A stretch of DNA of 64,000 nt from Hyphomicrobiales bacterium (GTDB taxonomy: Bacteria; Pseudomonadota; Alphaproteobacteria; Rhizobiales; Rhizobiaceae): positions 62,460 through 126,459 of the forward strand of contig UEHQ01000011.1 in assembly GCA_900489925.1 (NCBI GenBank), read 5' to 3'. The notes under the pieces are model-generated. The model was not told the DNA's origin and ran no database searches. It saw only the letters and a program-made list of their open reading frames with translations. Position 1 is the stretch's first letter; every line of letters starts with the position of its first letter. The position numbers and the translations under genes were made by a program. This document shows, piece by piece, positions 26,433 through 34,908 of this stretch.

Positions 26433-26948
26433 ATGTCAGAGCTTGGATTGAACACAATCAGTTTTGCAGGTCGCGCTGCCGCATCCTCGCAGTTCAAGAC
26501 GCTGTACTCGGAAGGCATGTCGCTGGTTGAAGAAACCGCCGCCTACCTCGATGGCAACGGCCGCGCTGCTTCCAAGGTTTTGCCGCGCATGGCCTCCGTT
26601 CTCTACGCAGCGGAATCGATGCGCCTCACCACCCGCCTGATGCAGATGGCATCCTGGCTGCTGCTGCAGCGCGCCGTCAACAATGGCGAAATGTCGCGCG
26701 ATCAGGTTTTGGCCGAGAAGAACAAGGTTCGCCTCGATGGCTTCAACGTCGATCGCAATGCACCGGGCTGGAACGATCTTCCGGAATCCTTCCGCGACCT
26801 GATCGAACGCTCCCTGCGCCTGCAGAATCGCGTTGCCCTGCTCGATCGCGAGATCTACCGCCCGAACGAGGCGCCGATCGTGCCTGACAACCAGAACAGC
26901 GTTCAGGCACAGCTGAGCCTGTTGCAGACGGCATTCGGCAACAACTAA
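26433..26948 (+). CDS. rcdA: RcdA-like protein, regulator of CtrA degradation (DUF1465)
   Basis: The 171-residue helical protein carries the DUF1465 signature: FKTLYSEGMSLVEETAAYLD, then YAAESMRLTTRLMQMASWLL and LQRAVNNGEMS. In Caulobacter RcdA is an adaptor that helps present CtrA to the ClpXP protease at the cell pole, and homologues are present across the alphaproteobacteria, including an essential one in Sinorhizobium. The C-terminal tail beyond about residue 145 is likely disordered. Start ATG 26433 is poor in Shine-Dalgarno sequence (GGGACTATCTAA) but matches the family N-terminus. The two CtrA boxes upstream point to feedback between CtrA and its degradation. Confidence 0.88.
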   Translation: MSELGLNTISFAGRAAASSQFKTLYSEGMSLVEETAAYLDGNGRAASKVLPRMASVLYAAESMRLTTRLMQMASWLLLQRAVNNGEMSRDQVLAEKNKVRLDGFNVDRNAPGWNDLPESFRDLIERSLRLQNRVALLDREIYRPNEAPIVPDNQNSVQAQLSLLQTAFGNN

Positions 26949-26971
26949 GCCGCTTCGATACCGTATTCATG

Positions 26972-27006
26972 AAACCGGCTGCGCACTGCGCGGCCGGTTT
27001 TTCTTT
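26972..27006 (+). terminator. Rho-independent terminator of rcdA
   Basis: AAACCGGC (26972-26979) / GCCGGTTT (26993-27000) with a 13-base loop, followed by TTCTTTTG. It lies 23 bases after the rcdA stop and separates it from the convergent deaminase gene. Confidence 0.8.
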
Positions 27007-27067
27007 TGCGCGCCGCTAACAAGAGTGTCGAATGACCTCTGGCCGCTCAAAGGCTTCAGCCGGGGCT

Positions 27068-27538
27068 CTACGCCTTGCCCAGATGCTTCGGCCAGAATTC
27101 CTGATGAACCGCGGCAGCTTCCTCTTCGATGTTTGGGCCATCCACAGCGACGATGCGCGCACCGGTTTCCAATATTGCCCGGCTGGGAACGTTCAAGCCG
27201 ATCCCAGCAATCTCGCCCAGCCGTACCTCCGAGCACGCAAACACCATTCGTCCGATCCCCGACCAATAGATCGCTCCGGAACACATCGCGCACGGCTCCG
27301 TGCTGGTATAGAGGGTGCAATCCGCCAGGAAGGCAGCGTCATAGTGCTGCGCCGCCAGCTTGATCAGGTTCAGCTCGGCATGGTTCGTCATGTCACGACC
27401 GGTGAAGACGCTGTTTTCAGCGCGCAGGATGACCTTGCCGTCCTTGACCAGAACTGACCCAAACGGTTCGTCTCCGCGTTCCATCGCGGATTTCGAGAGT
27501 GCGATCGCCTCTCGCAAAAACGGCTCATGGCTTTCCAT
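27068..27538 (-). CDS. Nucleoside deaminase family protein
   Basis: A 156-residue zinc-dependent deaminase of the CDA fold, deaminating a base or nucleoside. Zinc ligands and the catalytic Glu are seen in MTNHAELNLIKLA (HAE) and STEPCAMCSGAIYWSG (PCxxC). The length and the sequence RLGEIAGIGLNVPSRAILE place it near guanine/cytosine deaminases rather than tRNA adenosine deaminase TadA. GAGGGAGA precedes ATG 27538, while a start fifteen bases upstream lies outside the ribosome site. The true substrate cannot be told from sequence alone. Confidence 0.85.
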   Translation of the reverse strand: MESHEPFLREAIALSKSAMERGDEPFGSVLVKDGKVILRAENSVFTGRDMTNHAELNLIKLAAQHYDAAFLADCTLYTSTEPCAMCSGAIYWSGIGRMVFACSEVRLGEIAGIGLNVPSRAILETGARIVAVDGPNIEEEAAAVHQEFWPKHLGKA

Positions 27539-27686
27539 CCCGGTCTCCCTCAAAACTAGAGCCGGATGATCTTGTCTTGGATCGAACAGATTTCCAAGGG
27601 CCGCAACCCAGATTCAAGGAGAGGAGCTGCCTCGCGCAACCGAGAGCAAGTCGATGTTGCTGCCTGCGCTTGGCTGAGGGCCGCGC

Positions 27687-27714
27687 AACAAAAAACCCCG
27701 CCGAAGCGGGGTTT
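27687..27714 (-). terminator. Rho-independent terminator of rpmE
   Basis: AAACCCCGC (27693-27701), loop CGAA, GCGGGGTTT (27706-27714). On the minus strand the stem is followed by TTTTTTGTTG (plus strand CAACAAAAAA). It starts 26 bases after the rpmE stop. Confidence 0.88.
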
Positions 27715-27739
27715 TCCAAATTCTGCCATGCAGCAGCGA

Positions 27740-27961
27740 TTAGAGGCCGAGGCCGCCGAAACGCTTGTTGAACTTGGAAACGCGGCCACCGCGGTCCATG
27801 AGCTGCTGGTTGCCGCCGGTCCAGGCCGGGTGGGACTTGGAGTCGATTTCGAGGTTCATGACAGCGCCTTCAGAACCCCAGGTCGAGCGGGTTTCGTACT
27901 CGGTGCCATCGGTCATGACCACCTTGATCGTGTGGTAGTCGGGATGGATTTCAGCCTTCAT
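27740..27961 (-). CDS. rpmE: 50S ribosomal protein L31
   Basis: L31 sits on the 50S central protuberance and bridges to 30S. The 73-residue protein begins [20 protein letters not shown] and ends [10 protein letters not shown]. It has no cysteines, so it is the zinc-free form. The true start is ATG 27961; an in-frame GTG-type start upstream at 28012 would add residues unknown to the family. A terminator follows. Confidence 0.95.
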   Translation of the reverse strand: MKAEIHPDYHTIKVVMTDGTEYETRSTWGSEGAVMNLEIDSKSHPAWTGGNQQLMDRGGRVSKFNKRFGGLGL

Positions 27962-28153
27962 AACAATCTTCCTGCCATGCAACGTCCAAATTGACGCATC
28001 ACGTTGCGACAAGAGGACCGATTGAATAAATGAAGCCGCAGTCGCTTATGGCTACGGCTTCCCATTAGGATGCCGTGCCTATACATGAAGGCCATCAGGA
28101 TAACAAGAGCCCACAACCGTCTTGCACGGTGTTGAAGGCGATCGGAGATCGAA

Positions 28154-29956
28154 TTGACAGACGAAGTGCAGGCCGGGGAGAAGAAATCGCGTTCACTGAG
28201 GCCTCTCGGCAGGTTGACACCCTATGTCATGCGGTATCGCGGCCTTGTCACCGGCGCGCTGATATCGCTCGCGCTCGCCGCTATTACCTCCCTCGCCCTC
28301 CCTCTCGCCGTCCGGCGCATGATTGACCACGGCTTTACCCATGCCGACGGCAGCTTCATCAACAGCTACTTCCTGATGCTGATGGTGATGGCGGTCGTTC
28401 TCGCGATCGCCAGCGCCCTGCGCTACTACTTCGTCATCACCCTTGGCGAACGGATCGTGTCGGACCTACGCCGCGACGTCTTTGCACACGTCACACGGCT
28501 CTCCCCATCGTTCTTTGATGTCAATCAGTCTGGCGAGATTGTCTCGCGGTTGACGGCCGATACGACCCAGATCAAGTCCGCTGTCGGCGCGACAGCGTCC
28601 GTCGCCTTGCGCAACCTGATCCTCTGCCTCGGCGCGATGGGCATGATGATCGTCACGTCGCCAAAGCTTGCGGGCCTGGCGCTCGGCGCCATCCCGTTGA
28701 TCGTCTTTCCGCTCGTCGCCTTCGGCCGCTCGGTGCGCAAGCGATCGCGCGCCGCCCAGGATACACTTGCGGAGGCCTCTGCCTTTGCGAACGAGACCAT
28801 TGCCGCCACCCGCACTGTGCAGGCATTCGGCGGCGAGGCCGCGGCCGCCGGCCGCTATGGAAGCGCCGTCGAGACCGCATATGGCGCCGCCCGCGCCGCG
28901 ATACGCGCACGTGCGCTCCTCACCGGCATCGCCATCACCCTGATTTTCGGCAGCGTCGTCGCCGTGCTCTGGGTCGGTGCCCACAACGTTCTCGCAGGCA
29001 CCCTTTCTGCGGGCACCCTCGGGCAGTTCCTGCTTTACTCGGTTATCGCGGCTGGCTCGCTGGGTGCGCTCTCGGAAGTCTGGGGAGAGCTGTCGCAGGC
29101 CGCCGGCGCTGCCGATCGCCTGACGGAATTGCTGGACGAGGTCTCGCCGATCCAGACGCCGGCGAAGCCTGAAATACTGCCTACCCCTGCCCTCGGCCGA
29201 GTCGAGTTTTCCAATGTCCATTTCGCTTACCCCTCGCGCCCCGGGCGATCGGCCCTGCATGGCCTGAGCTGTCACGTCAAGCCGGGGGAGACGGTCGCGA
29301 TCGTCGGCCCCTCCGGCGCCGGCAAGACCACCGTGTTCTCGCTGCTGCTGCGCTTCTATGATCCGCAGCAGGGAGCCGTGATGATCGATGGCGTGGACGC
29401 CCGCGCCGTCGATCCGGACGCACTGCGCCAGCGCCTGGCGATCGTTCCCCAGGACGTCACCATCTTCGCCGCCTCAATTCACGAGAATATCGCGTTCGGT
29501 CGCCCTGATGCGACGCGCGACGAGGTACAAGCAGCTGCCGTCGCCGCCCAGGCAGACGAGTTCATCACCCGCCTCGACAAGGGCTATGACACTGAAGTCG
29601 GCGAACGCGGCGTCACGCTTTCCGGCGGCCAGCGTCAGCGAATTGCCATTGCCCGCGCGATCTTGAAGAACGCGCCGATCCTGCTTCTCGACGAGGCGAC
29701 CTCGGCACTCGATGCCGAGAGCGAAACGCTGGTGCAGAAGGCGCTGGATGTCCTGATGGACGGACGCACGACCCTCATCATCGCCCATCGTCTGGCGACC
29801 GTGCTGAAGGCCGATCGGATACTCGTCCTCGATCAGGGCCGCGTGGTCGAGGAAGGCACGCATCAAAGCCTGATCCGCCATGGCGGTATCTACGCCAAGC
29901 TTGCCAAGCTGCAGTTCGAGACCGGTGCGGAAGAGTTTCTGAGCGCCGTCAAGTAA
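28154..29956 (+). CDS. ABC exporter, fused membrane and ATPase domains (MsbA-like)
   Basis: A 600-residue half-transporter that should dimerise and export a lipid or drug-like substrate. Six transmembrane helices occupy about residues 25-305 and the nucleotide-binding domain runs from about residue 340: Walker A IVGPSGAGKTTVFSLLL, ABC signature TLSGGQRQRIAIARAIL, Walker B ILLLDEATSALDAES and the switch histidine in LIIAHRLATVL. Translation starts at TTG 28154, preceded by GGAG at seven-base spacing, with no suitable ATG until residue 25 or so. The substrate is not evident, since MsbA and many multidrug proteins share this layout. Confidence 0.9.
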   Translation: MTDEVQAGEKKSRSLRPLGRLTPYVMRYRGLVTGALISLALAAITSLALPLAVRRMIDHGFTHADGSFINSYFLMLMVMAVVLAIASALRYYFVITLGERIVSDLRRDVFAHVTRLSPSFFDVNQSGEIVSRLTADTTQIKSAVGATASVALRNLILCLGAMGMMIVTSPKLAGLALGAIPLIVFPLVAFGRSVRKRSRAAQDTLAEASAFANETIAATRTVQAFGGEAAAAGRYGSAVETAYGAARAAIRARALLTGIAITLIFGSVVAVLWVGAHNVLAGTLSAGTLGQFLLYSVIAAGSLGALSEVWGELSQAAGAADRLTELLDEVSPIQTPAKPEILPTPALGRVEFSNVHFAYPSRPGRSALHGLSCHVKPGETVAIVGPSGAGKTTVFSLLLRFYDPQQGAVMIDGVDARAVDPDALRQRLAIVPQDVTIFAASIHENIAFGRPDATRDEVQAAAVAAQADEFITRLDKGYDTEVGERGVTLSGGQRQRIAIARAILKNAPILLLDEATSALDAESETLVQKALDVLMDGRTTLIIAHRLATVLKADRILVLDQGRVVEEGTHQSLIRHGGIYAKLAKLQFETGAEEFLSAVK

Positions 29957-30103
29957 GCCGCCGATAGCACCCACGCGCCCCGCAATCCGATCCCACGGGT
30001 TGCGGCAGGTTGCACCTATGCGCGAACATTGACATGATACACGTATAGATTACACTCGGTTTTGTATTGAAACCGTTCGTCATCTTTTCGTGGAGATTGC
30101 CAG

Positions 30104-30547
30104 GTGGATTCTATCAGCTTTGCCGAAACACTCGTGACGCTCGTTGCCGCCAGCGTCGTGATATCGATGCTGTTGTTCTACCGGTCGCTGCATCAGGCAC
30201 GCGGCTGGTCGTTGACCGACGCCCTTTCGGAAGACGTCACGTTGACGAAGACAGACCAAGCGGGAAATCCCGTTAATGCCGCCGGCAATATCCTTGCCGT
30301 TGGAGAAGCCCCCCTCAATATTACCGAGATGAAAGCCAGTTCCAGCAGGTTCATCGCCATGGTCGGAACCGTCGCGATCCTCATGCTTTACGTCGGCTTC
30401 GGCCTTGCCTGCCTTCACAGCTTCGCAAGCGGCAAGGGGATTCCCGATATGTCAAATGGCTCGAACTTCTTCTACTCCGGCCTCGTGCTCTTTGCCCCCT
30501 ACATCGTCAATAAATTCTCCTCGGCATTCTCGTTCTTCAAGCCGTGA
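30104..30547 (+). CDS. Hypothetical membrane protein
   Basis: A 147-residue protein with three hydrophobic segments: FAETLVTLVAASVVISMLLF near residue 8, RFIAMVGTVAILMLYVGFGL near residue 85, and FYSGLVLFAPYIVNKF near residue 123. Between the first two is a polar region of about 55 residues (ALSEDVTLTKTDQAGNPVNA). The start is GTG 30104, with TGGAGA at good spacing. It is alone between the exporter and the DUF1508 gene, possibly with a promoter near 30040-30060 (ATTACACTCGGTTTTGTATTG). Function not recognised. Confidence 0.72.
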   Translation: MDSISFAETLVTLVAASVVISMLLFYRSLHQARGWSLTDALSEDVTLTKTDQAGNPVNAAGNILAVGEAPLNITEMKASSSRFIAMVGTVAILMLYVGFGLACLHSFASGKGIPDMSNGSNFFYSGLVLFAPYIVNKFSSAFSFFKP

Positions 30548-30676
30548 AAATGCCGCGCGTTCTGATCGCGACCGGGGTTGCAAAAGACTAAAATATCCAG
30601 ATGGAATAGTTGTGTTTTTTGTTTTAGGCTGTCCTTGCTGATTTAAACAACATCCTGATTCCGGGAGAAAAAATCG

Positions 30677-30865
30677 ATGTATAAGTTCGAAGTTTATAAG
30701 GACAAGGCAGGCGAATTCCGGTTCCGTTTCAAGGCCTCGAACGGCGAAACGATGTTTGGCTCCGAAGGTTACAAGGCCAAGGCCTCTGCCCTGAGCGCGA
30801 TCGAATCCATCAAGAAGAACTCTCCCGGCGCGACGGTCGAAGACACGACGAAGGCCGAATCCTGA
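30677..30865 (+). CDS. DUF1508 (YegP-like) protein
   Basis: A 62-residue single-copy DUF1508 domain: YKFEVYKDKAGEFRFRFKAS, the ASNGETMFGSEGYKAKASA core and SAIESIKKNSPGATVED. The fold is a small alpha/beta sandwich found singly or in tandem across bacteria and halophilic archaea, with unknown function. CGGGAGAAA precedes ATG 30677. Confidence 0.9.
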   Translation: MYKFEVYKDKAGEFRFRFKASNGETMFGSEGYKAKASALSAIESIKKNSPGATVEDTTKAES

Positions 30866-31009
30866 CCAGAACCCAGGCGGCGCCACGAGCGCCGCCTCAC
30901 CTTCTTATAGACAGGCAAGGTTCTCAGGTTCCTGCCGCTCGGCCAACGCCCAAGGCGATATGCAAGGCCGGATCTCGCGAAGAGGTCACCCCTCACAAGA
31001 CGAAAGCAA

Positions 31010-32041
31010 TCATTTCTCGGTCAGCTTCAGCTCGATGCGACGGTTCGTTGCGCGCGCCTCGGGCGTATCTCCCGGAGTGATCGGCTGAAACTCGCCGAAA
31101 CCTGCAGCGACCAGACGGTCGGCAGGCACGCCCTGCGCGATCAGGAACTTCACCACGGAAATCGCGCGTGCCGACGAAAGCTGCCAGTTATCGGCATACC
31201 TGCCGGTTCCGGCCAGAGGCACGTTATCGGTATGACCGTCGACGCGCAGTACCCAGTTGATCTCAGGCGGGATCTCCTTGGCAACATCCAGAAGCGCGCT
31301 GGCGAGCTTGGTCATTTCAGCCTGCCCGTCCGGATTGAGGTCAGCGCCGCCCGATGGGAACAACACCTCCGACTGGAAGACGAAACGGTCGCCGACGATG
31401 CGGATATTCTCGCGATCGGAAAGAATTTCGCGCAACCGCCCGAAGAAGTCCGATCGGTAGCGGTTCAGCTCCTGGACGCGCTGCGCCAACGCCACGTTCA
31501 GACGACGGCCTAGATCGGCGATCTTCGCCTGCGAACTCTGGTCCTTCTGCTCGGACGCCTGCAGCGCGACTTCGACGGCCGCAATCTGGCTGCGCAAGGC
31601 AGCGATCTGCTGGTTGAGAAGCTCGACCTGGCTCATCGCCCGCTCGCTCATCTGCTTCTGCTCGTCGAGTTCCTTGGTCAGGCCACCGATGCGCTGCTGC
31701 GCCGCATCCTGTCCGCCCGAGCCGGCAGACAGCAATGCCTGCAGGCGAGAGCGCTCGCTCTCGGCAGACGACAGTGACGCCTGCAGGTTCGCGACATTAT
31801 CCTCGAGATCCTGCTTGCTGCCCTTTTCCAGAGCAAGTAGCTGCGTCAATTCATTGATCTGGCTGTTCAGCCGGTTGAGCACTTCGTCGCGACCGGAAAT
31901 CTCACGGCTCAAGATAAACTGACCGACCACGAAGACGGTCAGCAGGAACATGATCGCAATGAGAAGCGTCGACAACGCATCGACGAAGCCCGGCCAATAA
32001 TCGACGGCGCGTTCGCGACGGCGGTTGCGAGCAAGAGGCAT
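31010..32041 (-). CDS. MotB/OmpA-like stator subunit with coiled coil
   Basis: A 343-residue protein with a single N-terminal transmembrane helix (FVDALSTLLIAIMFLLTVFV), which carries an Asp at about residue 22, the position of the proton-binding Asp in MotB. A coiled coil follows from about residue 50 to 190 (LNSQINELTQLLALEKGSKQ and repeats), then an OmpA-like peptidoglycan-binding domain in the last 130 residues with LRVDGHTDNVPLAGTGRYA and ATNRRIELKL. It forms a pair with the MotA/TolQ-like gene upstream. The gap is three bases, so translation is coupled. Neither gene is near flagellar genes. Confidence 0.85.
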   Translation of the reverse strand: MPLARNRRRERAVDYWPGFVDALSTLLIAIMFLLTVFVVGQFILSREISGRDEVLNRLNSQINELTQLLALEKGSKQDLEDNVANLQASLSSAESERSRLQALLSAGSGGQDAAQQRIGGLTKELDEQKQMSERAMSQVELLNQQIAALRSQIAAVEVALQASEQKDQSSQAKIADLGRRLNVALAQRVQELNRYRSDFFGRLREILSDRENIRIVGDRFVFQSEVLFPSGGADLNPDGQAEMTKLASALLDVAKEIPPEINWVLRVDGHTDNVPLAGTGRYADNWQLSSARAISVVKFLIAQGVPADRLVAAGFGEFQPITPGDTPEARATNRRIELKLTEK

Positions 32042-32044
32042 GGC

Positions 32045-33142
32045 TTACTTGCCCTCGCTCTTCTCGGCCTGCGTCAAACGTTGGCGTTCGGACGATGCAT
32101 GCTTTTCCTGGGAGCCGATCCGTTCCGCCAGGCGGTCGAGCGTTCGGCGCATGGCTTTCGCTTCGTCCTGCTGGGCTTCGATCCAGTCCCGCAGCATCTG
32201 CTGCTCGTTGCGCATGTTCTTCACGAGACCCTGGATGCCTTCGGCGAGATTTGCCATCGCGGCCACCGAACGCTGGCTGCTGGCGCCGCCGTCTTCAGAG
32301 GCCTTGCGCATGTAGTCGGACAGAGCCTTGATCTCGTCAGGCGTGACACCCGACGACTGATCGATCGCCGGCACCACGGCATCGGAGCCGACGTCGGTGA
32401 CGGACGACAGCCAGTTTTCCAGCTCCATGTAGAAGCGATTCTGGGCGCGACCGGCCTGCAGGTCGAGGAAGCCGAGGATGAGCGAACCCGAGAGACCGAG
32501 CAGCGAAGACGAGAACGCCTGGCCCATGCCGGATAGCGGCGTGGAGAGCCCTTCCTTCAGTGCAGCCAGGACGTCGGACGACCCATTGGTGCCAGCGTCC
32601 AGCGACTGAATGACGTTGCTGATCGAGCCGATCGTGCCGATGAGACCCCAGAACGTGCCCAACAGGCCGAGGAACACGAGAAGGCCGATGAGATAGCGCG
32701 AAACATCACGCGATTCATCGAGGCGGTTTGCAATCGAGTCCAGAATGGAGCGGAATGCTGTCGTGGAAAGCCCCGCAAAGGTGCTCCGGCTGCCGATCAG
32801 CGTACGCATGGGCGCCAGAAGCTTGGGGTTGCGGTTCACCTTGTCGGCGCTGCCTGCGGCACGAAAGGAATTGAACCAGCGCACTTCAGGGCGAAGCGCC
32901 AGAACATGACTGAAAACCAGAATGATACCGACAGCGAGCACGCCGACGATCAACCCGTTCAGTCCCGGGTTATGCATGAACGCCGTCTGCGTCTGCCGAA
33001 AAAGAATTGCGGCAATGAACCCGACGATCACCAGAAACAGCACCATAGTCCAAAGAAATGGCATCGGGCTGGAGAGTTTATAGTTATAGCTGCCCGTGGT
33101 TTTTTCGGTCGAGCCGAACTCCGCCACATTCACATTTTCCAT
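32045..33142 (-). CDS. MotA/TolQ/ExbB-type proton channel subunit
   Basis: A 365-residue membrane protein, the channel partner of the MotB/OmpA-like gene downstream. It has two early hydrophobic helices (PFLWTMVLFLVIVGFIAAIL and LIVGVLAVGIILVFSHVLAL), then the proton-channel core with YLIGLLVFLGLLGTFWGLIG and SSLLGLSGSLILGFLDLQAG. The C-terminal 100 residues are soluble and helical. This MotA/TolQ signature is diagnostic of the superfamily, but the extended C-terminal half and the partner's coiled coil distinguish it from flagellar MotA and TolQ. Start ATG 33142 is preceded by GGAGGAT. Confidence 0.85.
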   Translation of the reverse strand: MENVNVAEFGSTEKTTGSYNYKLSSPMPFLWTMVLFLVIVGFIAAILFRQTQTAFMHNPGLNGLIVGVLAVGIILVFSHVLALRPEVRWFNSFRAAGSADKVNRNPKLLAPMRTLIGSRSTFAGLSTTAFRSILDSIANRLDESRDVSRYLIGLLVFLGLLGTFWGLIGTIGSISNVIQSLDAGTNGSSDVLAALKEGLSTPLSGMGQAFSSSLLGLSGSLILGFLDLQAGRAQNRFYMELENWLSSVTDVGSDAVVPAIDQSSGVTPDEIKALSDYMRKASEDGGASSQRSVAAMANLAEGIQGLVKNMRNEQQMLRDWIEAQQDEAKAMRRTLDRLAERIGSQEKHASSERQRLTQAEKSEGK

Positions 33143-33242
33143 GGATCCGCATCCTCCGGCCTTCTCGCAGCCGGAGACTAGAGCAACATTGTGCCGAATT
33201 GAAGTACGCGGACAGCGAAAACCGTGTCTTTACAACAGCGAT

Positions 33243-34043
33243 TTAGCGGGTCGGGATCGGACGCTTGGCGACTTCGAGCAAAGCCTTCTGAATATACTCG
33301 TTACCGGCGACGACGGAGCCGGTTTCCAGAATGGACGTACCGCCATCCCAATCGCTGACATAACCGCCGGCTTCGCGGATGAGCAGGATGCCTGCGGCGA
33401 TATCCCAGGCAGAAAGACCGGTTTCCCAGTAACCGTCGAAACGGCCGGCAGCAACGTAGGCGAGATCGAGCGAGGCCGCACCCATGCGACGGATGCCGGC
33501 GACTTCACCCATCACGTGGCGAAGCTCGACCAGGAACTTGCCGTGGTTGCCGCGTCCCAGATGCGGCACACCGCAGGCAACGACCGAGTCGGAAAGCACG
33601 CGGCGGGCGCCGACACGAAGGCGGCGATCATTGAGGAATGCGCCGCCGCCGCGCTCGGCGGTGTAGAGTTCGTCGGCCGCCGGATTGAAGACGACGCCCG
33701 CGACGATCTCGTTGTTGCGCTCAAGCGCGATCGAGACGGCGAACTGCGGAATGCCGTGCAGGAAGTTCGTGGTGCCATCGAGCGGATCGACGATCCAGCG
33801 GTGCGCGCCGTCCGTGCCCTTGATCTCTTCGCTTTCCTCGCCGAGGAAGCCATAGGTCGGACGCGCCTTCAGAAGTTCATCCTTGACGATCTTTTCGGCC
33901 TTGCGGTCCGCATTGGAAACGAAATCGCCCGGTCCCTTGACGGAAACCTGCAGGTTCTGCACTTCGCCGAAATCACGCCCCAGCGATTTTCCTGCCTTGA
34001 TGGCAGCCTGAACCATGACATTGAGAAGAGCTGAACGGGCCAT
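33243..34043 (-). CDS. Inositol monophosphatase family protein
   Basis: A 266-residue Mg2+-dependent, Li+-sensitive phosphatase of the IMPase family. Motifs are present in order: FLGEESEEI (GEE metal ligand), IVDPLDGTTNFLHGIPQF (DPLDGT) and LSAWDIAAGILLIREAGG (the WD motif). In rhizobia these enzymes hydrolyse inositol phosphates or act as SuhB-like factors. AAGGAAAA precedes ATG 34043. It is on the same strand as the MotA-like gene, 100 bases upstream of it, and may share a transcript with that pair. Confidence 0.9.
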   Translation of the reverse strand: MARSALLNVMVQAAIKAGKSLGRDFGEVQNLQVSVKGPGDFVSNADRKAEKIVKDELLKARPTYGFLGEESEEIKGTDGAHRWIVDPLDGTTNFLHGIPQFAVSIALERNNEIVAGVVFNPAADELYTAERGGGAFLNDRRLRVGARRVLSDSVVACGVPHLGRGNHGKFLVELRHVMGEVAGIRRMGAASLDLAYVAAGRFDGYWETGLSAWDIAAGILLIREAGGYVSDWDGGTSILETGSVVAGNEYIQKALLEVAKRPIPTR

Positions 34044-34219
34044 GTGGGCGGTTTTCCTTGGGCTAAATAGGTGCGCGTTGTCAGGGCGGGGATGGTCCCT
34101 GATCGCCGGTAGAGGCTGCGCTTTATAAGATTGGCGGCTTCAAGACCACAAAATCGGGGAAATTTCAAGAGCGGCGCCGCATGGCTGCATTGAATCGCAG
34201 GAAGGCCGCAAATTAATTC

Positions 34220-34235
34220 TGGACAGATTAGTCTG
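34220..34235. promoter_or_regulatory. Candidate TetR operator upstream of the tetR gene
   Basis: TGGACAGATTAGTCTG lies about 20 bases upstream of the TetR start. Read on the minus strand it is CAGACTAATCTGTCCA, which matches TAGACTGATCGATCCA, found before the SDR gene, at 12 of 16 positions (shared pattern AGACT-ATC--TCCA). A repeated near-palindromic element in front of a repressor and of its presumed target is the expected arrangement of an autoregulated TetR system. Confidence 0.55.
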
Positions 34236-34254
34236 AAATTCCTATATGTCCCCC

Positions 34255-34833
34255 ATGGCAAGACACAAGGAATTCGACCGCGACCTGGCGCTTGGCGCCG
34301 CCATCAACGTGTTCTCCGAGCACGGCTATGAAGGCACGTCGACGGATCAGCTGCTGACGGCGATGAAGATCAGTCGCCAGAGCATGTACGACACCTTCGG
34401 CGACAAGCGCAGCCTCTACCTGGAAGCCCTGCAGCGCTACAACGCCGACAGCACCGCCAGATTGATCGACGACCTGAGGCGCTATTCGACACCGATCGAA
34501 GCGCTCGAAGGCGCGCTCGTCGCCTTTGCCTCGCGCTCCTCATCGGAGGCCAGCCGTTGCTGCCTCGGTGTCAGCGCTGTGTGCGAGTTCGGACGCACAG
34601 ACTTGGAGATCGCCACACTGACCGATGCCGCGTCTCGCCTCCTTTCCGCGGCGTTGAAGACGATCGTCGAAGAGGGCCGGAAGAGCGGCGCCATCGCATC
34701 CGACATTGACCCCGACGAGGCCGTCCACTTCCTCGGCGCAACCCTCTCCGGCATGAAAGTCAGCGCCCGCAATGGTGCCCCCCCTGAAACCCTCCGCGGT
34801 ATCGCTCGCATGGCCATCCGCAGCCTCCGCTAG
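34255..34833 (+). CDS. TetR family transcriptional regulator
   Basis: A 192-residue repressor. The N-terminal HTH is AINVFSEHGYEGTSTDQLLT and ISRQSMYDTFGDKRSLYLEA (residues about 15-55), and the C-terminal ligand domain begins with LQRYNADSTARLI and includes SRCCLGVSAVCEFG. I use ATG 34255, giving MARHKEFDRDLA as in many family members; ATG 34246 is also possible and neither has a ribosome site. The SDR gene lies 75 bases downstream on the same strand, so both co-transcription and separate control from the internal element are possible. Confidence 0.87.
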   Translation: MARHKEFDRDLALGAAINVFSEHGYEGTSTDQLLTAMKISRQSMYDTFGDKRSLYLEALQRYNADSTARLIDDLRRYSTPIEALEGALVAFASRSSSEASRCCLGVSAVCEFGRTDLEIATLTDAASRLLSAALKTIVEEGRKSGAIASDIDPDEAVHFLGATLSGMKVSARNGAPPETLRGIARMAIRSLR

Positions 34834-34872
34834 GCGCACCGTAAGGTCGCGCCGTCTTTTCACGCCTAATTA

Positions 34873-34888
34873 TAGACTGATCGATCCA
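34873..34888. promoter_or_regulatory. Candidate TetR operator upstream of the SDR gene
   Basis: TAGACTGATCGATCCA matches the reverse complement of the element at 34220-34235 at 12 of 16 positions. It sits 20 bases before the SDR ATG and overlaps TAATTATAGA, a plausible -10, so bound repressor would block transcription. Confidence 0.55.
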
Positions 34889-34908
34889 AAAATAGAAAGG
34901 AAATGCAA

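Noticed and set aside
31010..33142. Zorya-like anti-phage system (ZorA/ZorB)
   Set aside because: Only the channel and OmpA-like subunits are present; no ZorC, ZorD or ZorE-type gene adjoins, and the neighbours are housekeeping genes.
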